DNA of 64,000 bases from Prolixibacteraceae bacterium (GTDB lineage: Bacteria > Bacteroidota > Bacteroidia > Bacteroidales > Prolixibacteraceae). Location of the stretch: assembly GCA_018648265.1 (NCBI GenBank), contig JABGRN010000011.1:1-64000 (forward strand), written 5' to 3'. Position 1 is the first letter of the stretch. Each line of letters starts with the position of its first letter. The position numbers and the translations under genes were made by a program. The notes under the pieces are model-generated. The model saw only the letters and a program-made list of their open reading frames with translations, was not told the DNA's origin and did not search any database. Positions 45,813 through 54,532 of this stretch are shown one piece after another.

Positions 45813-47453
45813 TCAACCACGTAAAATGGCTTTTGCCTTGTCGTCGAGAGCTTCAGTCATAAACGGTATGTTTGTTACTTCGGCTGTTTCGCGGTTCGAT
45901 GCAATTAAGTCGCTGCGGTCAGATTCTTTTAAATTGAATTTTCGTGCCCCGGCCATAAATTGTTGAAGGCCACCGGCAAGTTTGTCGGCATAACCCATCA
46001 TGGCAATTGCTCCAAAAGGAATATTTTTCATTTCGTCTTTACCCACTTTATTTTTTACAGTTTCCCATTCTGCAAAAATCTCTTCGGGGTATTTCCCATA
46101 TTCTGTTACTGACGGAGGCAAACTTTCCCAATGCCCATTCAGTTCTGCTTTCCTTTCAGGATATACCGTTGCTTCAATATTACTTCCTAAAAAGCCCGCA
46201 ATCATAGGTGCGCGGCCTAAACAAACCAATTTAGTAAAAGGTGCACCCAGTGAAAGTGCTTTAAAAAGATGATCCTCGCGGGCAAAACCACCGGCAAACG
46301 AAATATCAGGAACTTTAATTCCCTGTTCTTCCAGTATTTTGCAATATTCGTAAGCTTTTGCATGTAATGGCAGCGAAGGAATTCCCCAGTGTTGCATCAT
46401 ATTCCAGGGGCTCATTCCTGTTCCGCCACCGGCACCATCGATGGTTAACAAGTCAAGTTTTGCATCGGCAGAATATCGAATTGCCATTGCCAGGTTTTCC
46501 ATTCCGTAAGCACCGGTTTTTAGAGAAATACGTTTGAATCCCAGTTTACGCAGGTAGGCCACGCTGTTCATAAAATCTTCGCGTACAGCATCTGATGTAT
46601 GTTTATTAGTTGCCCCTAGACGGCTGTGCCTCGCAAACGATGTAACCGCCCTGTTTTCATATCCTTTAATAACTACTGGATTATACGGATCGGGATCAAC
46701 AATGTAGCCGCGGTCTTTTAAAAACTGTGCATATTCAAGGCTTTTTACTTGAATTTCTCCGCCAATGTCTTTGGCACCTTGCCCCCATTTGAGTTCAATA
46801 ATTATATCGTTACCGTATTTGTCTATGAGGTATTCTGCCACACCGTTGCGGGTATCTTCCACATTCATTTGAATGATAATTGCACCGTAACCATCGTAAT
46901 ATCGCATAAAATATTTAATGCGCCGTTCCAGTTCCGGAGCCTCTAAAATACGACCGTTTTTCAAAATCGATTTCTTATCAATACCCACAACATTTTCGCC
47001 AACAACAATCGGGAATCCTGCTAAGGCCGCACCAACCGCAAACGATGGCCAGTATTTCGCGGCAATAAAAGTAGAGCCCAAAGCACCAGTCATAATTGGA
47101 ACACGGCATTTGGTTTTTATTTCATTTCCAAATTCGGTTTCAATATTTACGTTGGTAAAAATACAATCGTCCGGATCGTCGGTAAGATTGGCCGGCATTC
47201 CTTTTGATCCATAAGCATAACCCTGAATACGTAATCCGTGATATCCAATTCCTACTGAAGTAAAATTACTTGCTCCCGACGTTGAATGTCCGAACCTACG
47301 CGGATACAGCATTTTACGCCCTTCGAGGCAGGAAAGCCAGGTTTCGCATTTGCCTTTACAGGCTGAATCGCAAAGAGTACATAAACCCGATTCGCAAGGA
47401 ACACCACGATTAACTGCTCCAAGTGCATCGTTATTTTTAGGAAATTGTAACAT
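45813..47453 (-). CDS. Glutamate-synthase-like FMN protein with Cys-rich N-terminus
   Basis: A 546-residue protein containing the FMN-binding synthase domain of GltB (PF01645) without the amidotransferase part. Key phrases are IIIELKWGQGAKDIGG, LTIDGAGGGTGMSPWNMM and FAGGFAREDHLFKALSLGA. The usual GltB 3Fe-4S cysteines after the FMN site are not seen. Instead the N-terminus has six Cys in 23 residues (20, 25, 28, 32, 36, 42; C-x4-C-x2-C-x3-C-x3-C-x5-C), which could hold an iron-sulfur centre. The reaction is unknown. A Crp/Fnr-like palindrome lies 65 bases upstream of the start. Confidence 0.88.
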   Translation of the reverse strand: MLQFPKNNDALGAVNRGVPCESGLCTLCDSACKGKCETWLSCLEGRKMLYPRRFGHSTSGASNFTSVGIGYHGLRIQGYAYGSKGMPANLTDDPDDCIFTNVNIETEFGNEIKTKCRVPIMTGALGSTFIAAKYWPSFAVGAALAGFPIVVGENVVGIDKKSILKNGRILEAPELERRIKYFMRYYDGYGAIIIQMNVEDTRNGVAEYLIDKYGNDIIIELKWGQGAKDIGGEIQVKSLEYAQFLKDRGYIVDPDPYNPVVIKGYENRAVTSFARHSRLGATNKHTSDAVREDFMNSVAYLRKLGFKRISLKTGAYGMENLAMAIRYSADAKLDLLTIDGAGGGTGMSPWNMMQHWGIPSLPLHAKAYEYCKILEEQGIKVPDISFAGGFAREDHLFKALSLGAPFTKLVCLGRAPMIAGFLGSNIEATVYPERKAELNGHWESLPPSVTEYGKYPEEIFAEWETVKNKVGKDEMKNIPFGAIAMMGYADKLAGGLQQFMAGARKFNLKESDRSDLIASNRETAEVTNIPFMTEALDDKAKAILRG

Positions 47454-47517
47454 ATTTATTATATTTAGTTAAAGATTAGTCGATTTTTGGCAAAAATAAT
47501 AATAAATCATCATTGAT

Positions 47518-47531
47518 ATGATTTTTATCAT
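47518..47531. promoter_or_regulatory. Crp/Fnr-type operator upstream of the glutamate-synthase-like gene
   Basis: ATGATTTTTATCAT is a perfect dyad of TGAT-N4-ATCA, matching 8 of 10 defined positions of the Fnr consensus TTGATnnnnATCAA. It is centred about 71 bases upstream of the 45813-47453 gene. A redox or oxygen-responsive regulator of the Crp/Fnr family is inferred. Confidence 0.45.
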
Positions 47532-47720
47532 GTATTGTACAGCATGTAAAAAATGGATGGTAGCAACGAACTTTATACTTTTTTATACCAGAAACTGATT
47601 GCTTTTTTGAATATTTACATTTGGGGTTAAAATAATGCAACCTAAATTAGAATAGATTCAGGCAACTGCTTTTAGTTTTTTTTAACTGAAAATTAATTTG
47701 TAAGCCCCGCTAACTAAAAT

Positions 47721-48101
47721 TTAACGCAACGCTACCAATAATCCACCGGTAATAAATGCCAATACCCACCAAACATAAGCATATCGGGAGTAAAGATGGA
47801 GGCCTTTTGGAACAGTCGAATTAATCCCGGTTTTTGACTTCTGCCTCCAAATCAGAACGGCGTCAATAAACATAGCTGCTAACGATGAATAACCAATAAA
47901 TCCATGAATTGTAAAACCTCCTTTGGAAGAACCAAAAATCATAAAAGTAGTTGCAGTAATATCGAGGAGTACACCAAGCGTTAAAAACCAAAGTACTGTT
48001 TTACTTATAATCTTTTTACGTTGTTCAGTAATAATTGCAATTGAATACGAAGCAAGTGCCAAAATAACTATGGAAGTTCCGAGCCGGAGAAATAAATTCA
48101 T
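47721..48101 (-). CDS. Small four-helix membrane protein (HsmA/TIGR03987-like)
   Basis: A 126-residue protein with four hydrophobic segments (about residues 5-24, 34-55, 64-86 and 105-125) and a conserved-looking GGFTIHGFIGYSSLAAMF stretch. It resembles the HsmA (TIGR03987) family of small integral membrane proteins, which has no well-established function. It is monocistronic and divergent from the acyltransferase gene. Confidence 0.7.
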   Translation of the reverse strand: MNLFLRLGTSIVILALASYSIAIITEQRKKIISKTVLWFLTLGVLLDITATTFMIFGSSKGGFTIHGFIGYSSLAAMFIDAVLIWRQKSKTGINSTVPKGLHLYSRYAYVWWVLAFITGGLLVALR

Positions 48102-48260
48102 AATTAAAAACTTAAATGAATTTTCGAAAATAGTTTAATTTAAATAGCTGACAAAATATTGCATAGTGAGCTTTGAAATGCAAGCTTTTTGAACACACTA
48201 ACCAGGATTAAATATTGTCAATTTTCCTTATAACTTTTTTACTTCGTTTGTCGTAAGCAA

Positions 48261-49385
48261 ATGAAAAACCGCAAAATGCACAAAGCACACATTTATTACA
48301 TCGACAATCTTCGTATTTTCCTGACAACCCTGGTGGTTCTCTTTCACCTGATAACTGCTTATGGAGCACCCGGCGGATGGTATTACGTTGAATCTACGGC
48401 AGAATTTCCTGAAATTATTCCTATGTCCATGTTTATTACGGCAAATCAGGCATTTCTTATGGGAATGTTTTTTTTAATCTCCTCCTTTTTCCTCCTGCCT
48501 TCACTGACTCGAAAAGGACCAAAACTTTTTATTAAAGAACGACTGATCAGGCTGGGAGTTCCACTGGTAGTTTTTTATTTTTTACTTGGCCCCTTAACCA
48601 GCTACATCAGAGACAAATATATTTACATGAAGGATGATAATTTGCTGAGTTTTATTACTAATCCTGACATTTGGTATTTTGGCCCAATGTGGTTTGTAGA
48701 AGCTTTGTTGATATTTACTATTTTGTTCTTTTTGGTACGGCGATTATTCAGCAATGTGGAGATGAAATTTCCGGGAACTTATAAAATTCTTCTTTTTGCT
48801 TTTATAATCGCCCTTGCACAATTTATTATGCGAATTTGGTTACCGGCCCGATGGACAATACCATTTACCAATTTACGAATAACATTTTTTGTACAATATA
48901 TTGCACTTTTTACAATCGGAATTATTGCCAATCAAAATAACTGGTTCGATTCAATAAAAACTAAAATAAGCTGGCGGTGGTTTGCCTTTGCGCAGGTTCT
49001 TATTTTAGTCGGGTTTCCTGTATTATTTTTATTGGGGGGCGCAGCCACCGAAGGAGAGGGGAAATTTACCGGTGGTTTTTACTGGCAAAATTTTGTGTAT
49101 TGCCTTTGGGAGCAATTGGTTGGTATTTCTATGATTTACGGATTACTCGGGATTTTTAAAAAATATTTTCATAAACAAACCGGTTTTTTCAAAAACCTGT
49201 CGGCTGGTGCCTATGGAGTTTATGTTCTTCATCCACCGGTCTTGCTGGTTTTAAGTGCTGTTTTCCTTGGCTGGCAAATTCCGCAATTATTAAAGTTTTT
49301 GGCCCTTGCCCCAATTGCATTGACAGCTTGTTTTCTGATAGCCTGGATTGTAAAACAAATCCCTGTGATAAAAAAGGTATTGTAA
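48261..49385 (+). CDS. Acyltransferase family 3 membrane protein
   Basis: A 374-residue protein with about ten helices of the acyltransferase-3 (PF01757) family. The N-terminal phrase YYIDNLRIFLTTLVVLFHL holds the conserved region with the membrane His, and GPMWFVEALLIF is typical. Members O-acylate sugars, glucans or lipids at the membrane using an acyl-CoA. The substrate is unknown. It is the last intact gene before the defence-like island. Confidence 0.9.
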   Translation: MKNRKMHKAHIYYIDNLRIFLTTLVVLFHLITAYGAPGGWYYVESTAEFPEIIPMSMFITANQAFLMGMFFLISSFFLLPSLTRKGPKLFIKERLIRLGVPLVVFYFLLGPLTSYIRDKYIYMKDDNLLSFITNPDIWYFGPMWFVEALLIFTILFFLVRRLFSNVEMKFPGTYKILLFAFIIALAQFIMRIWLPARWTIPFTNLRITFFVQYIALFTIGIIANQNNWFDSIKTKISWRWFAFAQVLILVGFPVLFLLGGAATEGEGKFTGGFYWQNFVYCLWEQLVGISMIYGLLGIFKKYFHKQTGFFKNLSAGAYGVYVLHPPVLLVLSAVFLGWQIPQLLKFLALAPIALTACFLIAWIVKQIPVIKKVL

Positions 49386-49471
49386 TTGCCAGCCTAAAAT
49401 CATCCTAATTTCTTTCCAAAATTGTAAGTTCAAGTCATGGCGTGACCTTGGTATTTTCCTATCTTTATACC

Positions 49472-49680
49472 ATGGCCGATGTTCATAACAAAATAACACG
49501 CAGTTGTAATAGGAGCCGCATAAAAGGGAAAAATACAAAGCCGAAATGTTGGTGAGGAAATTTTTGTTTGCAAACGGGTTTCGTTACCGGTTGAATGTGA
49601 AATCTCTCCCTAGAAAACCCGACATTGTTTTATCCAAATACAAAACAGTAATTTTTGTTAATGGATGTTTCAATGCTCGT
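49472..49680 (+). pseudogene. vsr: Frameshifted and truncated vsr (very short patch repair endonuclease)
   Basis: The reading frame from ATG 49472 gives MADVHNKITRSCNRSRIKGK followed by NTKPKCW and a stop. The next frame, from about 49540, continues LVRKFLFANGFRYRLNVKS and then LPRKPDIVLSKYKTVIFVNG with CF. Joined, they match the N-terminal half of Vsr (IKGKNTKP-EMLVRKFLF...PDIVLPKYKTVIFVHGCFW). A single missing base in AAGCCGAAATG accounts for the shift. After GCF the match stops, so the WHGH zinc/catalytic region and the C-terminal half are gone. Vsr repairs T:G mismatches arising at 5-methylcytosine and usually accompanies a cytosine methylase, so this is the relic of a former restriction-modification locus. 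Confidence 0.85.
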
Positions 49681-49770
49681 TTCGATGAAATAATTATCTT
49701 GAATCAAAATTACAAAGGGATTGAAAGTAGTTTTCCGAAAGAACACCAACCGATTATGCACATTCACTAA

Positions 49771-50319
49771 TAATTACATTCGCAAAATAGTTTTCCCGAA
49801 AATGAAATTGACACGAGCTTTATAATATCAGTTTCAGGAGGCCTGCTATTCTGGGGAATGACAGATTTTTAAAAAGAAAAGGATTTATACCAAAAATATA
49901 TACTAATAACCGATATAAATTTTTACTAAACTATTAACAGAATTGCGGGAATAGTGTCAATTAAGTACAGAGAATTAGTGCGGATTAAACGACTGCAAAC
50001 TGAGAATTGTTTTCCCTTAATCTTTATTCCTTGAATTTTGAATATTCTACATTGGAAATCTTTTTTCACAAGATACTATTTATTCGTCACTGGAAAACCA
50101 AACCCACCTTTTCCTAATAACCGATAACCAATGATTCCTTTTGCCAACAGCAACTCCATGTCCAGTGCAGCAAAACGAAGGAGGAAACACTGCTAACTTT
50201 CATTCCTGTAGTTTTAAATTGATTTTATGTTTATAAAAAGGTTATGGATAAATCAACCTTCAATTTAAATTATTAAATTTGGTATTCTACAAAATAAATA
50301 ATCTAATAACCGAAATCAT
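49771..50319. other. Intergenic region upstream of the GHKL gene
   Basis: About 550 bases with no supported ORF or RNA gene. A TAAATTTG at 50274-50281 fits the -7 promoter element about 45 bases before the start of the GHKL gene, but I see no good -33 partner. The stretch probably holds debris from the same rearrangements that broke vsr. Confidence 0.4.
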
Positions 50320-52773
50320 ATGTTCGATATTAGCCCACGAGAGTTGTTTTTTGCATTATTCAATTCAGGAACTGAGCAGGAAGTTGAAAAATTGTTTTCA
50401 AAAGTTGATTTATTAAATAACCTTGAAAACTGGAGACCATTAGGCGGGAATGCTTCTAATTATGGAGTGATTGAGAATCAGCAATCAAGTCCTATTGCAG
50501 CTTTAATTGAAAAAATTACGAACTCTATTGATGCAATATTAACAAAACGGTGTTTAGAACATAATATTGATCCAAGGTCGCTTGACGCACCAAGAACAAT
50601 GAGCGATGCAATCAGCCGTTTTTTCCCAGAGCATAAAGACTGGGATTTAAAATCGTTCAGGCGAAACCAATCAGAAGACATTCAAATTATTGCTGATGGG
50701 AAACCTAAAAACACCTCAGTAGTTATTTATGATAATGGAGAGGGACAACATCCTGAAGAGTTTGAAGATACTTTCTTATCGCTGCTAAAAGGTAATAAAA
50801 ATGAAATCCATTTTGTGCAAGGTAAATATAATATGGGTGGTAGCGGCGGAATTGTATTTTGTGGTAAAAAGAGTTATCAATTAATTGGGTCTAAAAGATT
50901 TGATAAAACTGGCAATTTCGGTTTTACTCTTGTTCGCGAACACCCTTTAACTAAAGAAGAAGAAGGCACTAAAAAGAATACTTGGTATGAATATTTTGTA
51001 TTGAAAGGGAAAATTCCTTCATTTGAAATTGATGAACTTAAACTCAAGCTTTATAATAGGCGATTCAAAACAGGTTCAATTTTAAAACTTTATTCTTACC
51101 AATTTCCTTCCGGTTATTCTGGATTTGCACAAGACCTTAATCAAAGTATTAATGAGTTTTTGTTTCAACCGGCTCTTCCTGTCTTAACAGTTGATACTAA
51201 AGAAAGATACCCGAATAATAAAGTTAATGAATTGGACCTTTTTGGTTTACAACGAAGACTTGAAACCGACAAAAATGATTATCTGGAAGATTACTGGTCC
51301 AATGATTATAGAGAAGGAGCTATCGGTAATTCAAAGGTAACTTGTTATCTGTTTAAAACAAAAATAAAAGATTGGGATGTAAAAAAGACAAAAGAAAATA
51401 TTCAGCGTAGGTATTTTAAAAACAATATGTCTGTTCTTTTTTCTATAAACGGACAAGTACATGGTCATTTTACAACTGAATTCATATCAAGAGGGCTTAA
51501 AATGAATCTCTTAAAAAGTCATCTTCTAATTCACGTAGATTGTACACAAATGAAATATAACTTCCGAAAGGAGTTATTTATGGCTTCAAGAGATAGGTTG
51601 AAAAATGGCACAGAAACACGTTTCTTACGCGAGTTCTTGAGGCAAAAGTTGACTCATAAAGAAAGCAGGTTAGTTGAAATTGAGAAAAAGAGAAAAGATG
51701 CTTTTGCTATGGAAAGTTCTGATGCAAAAGATTTACTGAAAAATTTCACGAAGAGTTTGCCTATGAACAGCGAACTCTTAAAATTGATTGACCATACTTT
51801 TAAACTCGAACAGAAAAAAGAGAAACCAAAAGCGAAAAGTCATAAAAAGGGGAAAACTCCAAAAGAGCAAATTCCATTTCATCCCCAAAGATTTCCTTCT
51901 TTTTTCAAGTTGAACAAAAAAAATGATGGAAAAAAAGAAGTTGCTGCAATCCCTCTTGGTGGAGATAAAACAATAACATTTGAAACAGATGTAGAGAATC
52001 ATTATTTCGATAGGGTGGAAGAGCCGGGTGAAATGCAAGTGGCCTTGTTGAATTTAACAAAGAAAAACGAATCGACAGGTGGAGACGAAGCCGGAATTGG
52101 AGAAATTGAAGATGTTTTCAATGTAGATAAAAGAAGCCCAAAGGAAGGCAAAATAAAGCTTGGACTAAATGCCAAAAGAAATGCTCCAGTTGAGGTTGGT
52201 GATATGTGCCAGATAAAAGTTACATTGGATGGTACTGGTGAAGAATTTGAGGAAATATTTTGGGTGAAAATCGCTCAAAAAGAACAGCCAAAAGAAAAGA
52301 CACCAAACGAAGATGAAATTGATCAAGAAAATCTTGGTTTACCGGAATTCATTCTTGTTTACCAAGAACCAAAGGAAAACCAAATGAGTTGGGAGACTGC
52401 TTCGGAAAGTTTAGGTGAAATTATTGAATGGGAAACTGTAATGGTTCCGATAGCGAGTGGCGATACGTTGGAAAAAATCCTTATAAATATGGATTCGAGA
52501 GTTTTAAAAAATTATAAAAGCAAATATCGTAATATTACTGAGGAACAGATAAATGTTGCCGAAAGAAAGTATATTGCCTCCGTTTATTTCCATACCCTAT
52601 TCTTATATACCATTTCAAAAAAACAGAAATACAATATGATTCAGCAAGTAGATGGACAAGATGTGGAAGTAGATATTGCAACCTATTTAAAAGATGTATT
52701 TCAATCTTTCTATTCTGAGTTTATTTTGAATTTCGGGGGAATGGAGGAATTGATGCAGGGATTGAGTGATTAG
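50320..52773 (+). CDS. GHKL (Bergerat-fold) ATPase of the island
   Basis: An 817-residue protein with an N-terminal GHKL ATPase of the Hsp90/MutL/MORC type: N-box EKITNSIDA (Glu64, Asn68), G1 box DNGEG (138-142) and lid-like GKYNMGGSGGI (168-178). A second, transducer-like region follows (about 210-450), including MKYNFRKELFMASRDR, as in MutL/MORC-type ATPases. A Lys-rich linker lies near 505-525 and a C-terminal region of unknown fold follows. I do not recognise a catalytic nuclease motif. It is followed by the GIY-YIG gene (43 bases) on the same strand. A role as an ATP-driven DNA clamp or sensor is inference. Confidence 0.82.
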   Translation: MFDISPRELFFALFNSGTEQEVEKLFSKVDLLNNLENWRPLGGNASNYGVIENQQSSPIAALIEKITNSIDAILTKRCLEHNIDPRSLDAPRTMSDAISRFFPEHKDWDLKSFRRNQSEDIQIIADGKPKNTSVVIYDNGEGQHPEEFEDTFLSLLKGNKNEIHFVQGKYNMGGSGGIVFCGKKSYQLIGSKRFDKTGNFGFTLVREHPLTKEEEGTKKNTWYEYFVLKGKIPSFEIDELKLKLYNRRFKTGSILKLYSYQFPSGYSGFAQDLNQSINEFLFQPALPVLTVDTKERYPNNKVNELDLFGLQRRLETDKNDYLEDYWSNDYREGAIGNSKVTCYLFKTKIKDWDVKKTKENIQRRYFKNNMSVLFSINGQVHGHFTTEFISRGLKMNLLKSHLLIHVDCTQMKYNFRKELFMASRDRLKNGTETRFLREFLRQKLTHKESRLVEIEKKRKDAFAMESSDAKDLLKNFTKSLPMNSELLKLIDHTFKLEQKKEKPKAKSHKKGKTPKEQIPFHPQRFPSFFKLNKKNDGKKEVAAIPLGGDKTITFETDVENHYFDRVEEPGEMQVALLNLTKKNESTGGDEAGIGEIEDVFNVDKRSPKEGKIKLGLNAKRNAPVEVGDMCQIKVTLDGTGEEFEEIFWVKIAQKEQPKEKTPNEDEIDQENLGLPEFILVYQEPKENQMSWETASESLGEIIEWETVMVPIASGDTLEKILINMDSRVLKNYKSKYRNITEEQINVAERKYIASVYFHTLFLYTISKKQKYNMIQQVDGQDVEVDIATYLKDVFQSFYSEFILNFGGMEELMQGLSD

Positions 52774-52816
52774 TTAATAAGTAAAATAATATATTTATCC
52801 AAAATAGAATTCTATA

Positions 52817-53311
52817 ATGTATGACATTGATTTTAATATTAAAGGTCAGCTGCAACTCCATGTTAGGAAGTTTCTTTTATATCCTGAATTTTGGATAAGT
52901 GAGGAAAACTTGGTTGGTATAGTATTGGATTGGCAACAGAAAAAATTCACAAATGAGAATGTGGCAGATATTCCAGAAGAAAAGGGTTTATATTGTTTCG
53001 TTGTTAAGCCAGAGGTACCAAATTTTTTTGAAACAAAATACTTGTTTTACATAGGACAAACAAAAAGGACATTAAGAATTAGATATGGTGAATATTTAAG
53101 CGACCAAAGAGGCGTAGGCAAACCCCGAAATAAGATTTATGAGATGCTTAATTTATATCGTAATAACATATATTTTTACTATGCAAAAATAGCAAATGCC
53201 GATATAATAGAAGAAAATGAGGAGAAACTTTTGAATACCTTTATGCCAGCAATAAATACAAAGATTCCAAAAGCACGAATATTGCCAGAGCTGAAAAATA
53301 TTTATGAGTAA
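52817..53311 (+). CDS. GIY-YIG nuclease-like protein
   Basis: A 164-residue protein. GLYCF (residues 57-61) and YIGQTKRTLRIRY (78-90) form the GIY and YIG strands with the expected Arg, and the acidic helix with IEENEEKLLNTFMPAIN (131-147) supplies a Glu and the closing Asn. A short N-terminal region (1-50) is unfamiliar. These are the catalytic landmarks of GIY-YIG endonucleases. It overlaps the start of the DGQHR gene by 8 bases, and the GHKL gene is 43 bases upstream, so the three form one transcription unit. It is the only candidate DNA-cutting domain in this trio. Confidence 0.78.
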   Translation: MYDIDFNIKGQLQLHVRKFLLYPEFWISEENLVGIVLDWQQKKFTNENVADIPEEKGLYCFVVKPEVPNFFETKYLFYIGQTKRTLRIRYGEYLSDQRGVGKPRNKIYEMLNLYRNNIYFYYAKIANADIIEENEEKLLNTFMPAINTKIPKARILPELKNIYE

Positions 53312-54524
53312 AACAAGTAAGATGAATAAATTAATATTACCTACCTTGAAAGGGAAAATGGGCGATTGGTTATACTATGTAACATTACTACCTTTTAAAG
53401 AAGTAGCTAAAAGAATTTCCCTTGCAGATGAAATCCATAAGGATAAGGGACTTAGTCGCATGATTCAAAGAAAAGTTACAAGTAGAACAAAAGATATTGT
53501 TAATTATATAAAAACACAAGATCAAAGGTTTTTCAATAGTCTAATTTTAGGGATTTATGGTGGGAGTCCGCAATGGCAAGAAATTGATATAGACAAGAAA
53601 TCTAATGATTTAAGTGAAGAGCAATTGGAATACCTAAATAGAACTTTCGGGATATTAACTCTTAACGGAGAAGAAAAAATATTTGCAATTGATGGTCAAC
53701 ACAGAAGTAAGGCGATTAAAGATACGATCAAGAAAGATCCAACTTTCTCTGATGAAGAAATTGCAGTAATCTTTATATCACATAAGAAAACTACTGAAGG
53801 TGAAATACGAACTCGACGACTTTTCTCAACGTTAAATCGTTATGCAAAACCTGTTAGTATTAGTGAAATCATTGCACTTGATGAAGAGGATAATTGCGCG
53901 ATAATCACGAGAAATATTGTTGAATATTTTCATCTACTGAAGGGGAAAATTCTATTTAATCAAAATCGAAGTATAAGTCAAGCCAATTATGATGCCTTTA
54001 CAAATATCATAGTTTTGTATGATTTAGTTAAAATACTTCTCACAAATTCATCTGTATACGGAATAAAATCAAAAGGAGAAGAAATAAAGATTTTTACGAA
54101 AAAGAGACAATCTGATGAAACAAATAATGTCAAACAAAATTATGTAGAATCTATTTTTATTGAATTATTTGAAAGATTACCGGTGTTGGAAAAGTTTATT
54201 CAAAAAAACTATATTGACAGGTCGAAGTTAAAATCAAGCCTTTTGTTCAAACCAATTGGACAAAATATATTATTCTCTGTACTTAAAATAGGTATTGATA
54301 ATAATATTAAGATTAAGGTTTTGGACTTTTTTGAAACACATGATTTTAGCTTGAGAAACCCTTCTTGGAGAAAAATATTCTATAATGAAGAAACAGGTAA
54401 CATAAAAACTGATAAATCACTTCAGAAATATGCAGTTCAAATTATCCTAAAGAAAATAGGGTTGAATGTTAAATTAACACCCAAGGACTTAGATGTTCAT
54501 AATAACTTCAATATCACCCTTTAA
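53304..54524 (+). CDS. DndB-like DGQHR-domain protein
   Basis: A 406-residue protein with the family motif AIDGQHR (residues 128-134) and the typical N-terminus LPTLKGKMGDWLYYVTL, followed by FNSLILGIYGGSPQW. This is the DGQHR/DndB family associated with DNA phosphorothioation (regulator in Dnd systems) and with other DNA-modification loci. It overlaps the GIY-YIG gene by 8 bases and ends 8 bases from the end of the convergent sulfurtransferase gene. Its presence beside an SspBCD-like operon is an unusual combination. Function here may be regulatory or sensing of modified DNA, by inference. Confidence 0.88.
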   Translation: MSKTSKMNKLILPTLKGKMGDWLYYVTLLPFKEVAKRISLADEIHKDKGLSRMIQRKVTSRTKDIVNYIKTQDQRFFNSLILGIYGGSPQWQEIDIDKKSNDLSEEQLEYLNRTFGILTLNGEEKIFAIDGQHRSKAIKDTIKKDPTFSDEEIAVIFISHKKTTEGEIRTRRLFSTLNRYAKPVSISEIIALDEEDNCAIITRNIVEYFHLLKGKILFNQNRSISQANYDAFTNIIVLYDLVKILLTNSSVYGIKSKGEEIKIFTKKRQSDETNNVKQNYVESIFIELFERLPVLEKFIQKNYIDRSKLKSSLLFKPIGQNILFSVLKIGIDNNIKIKVLDFFETHDFSLRNPSWRKIFYNEETGNIKTDKSLQKYAVQIILKKIGLNVKLTPKDLDVHNNFNITL

Positions 54525-54532
54525 AAAACAGA

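Noticed and set aside
49546-49770. A 74-residue plus-strand protein as an intact gene
   Set aside because: It is the second frame of the broken vsr gene; its tail after GCF does not match the family.
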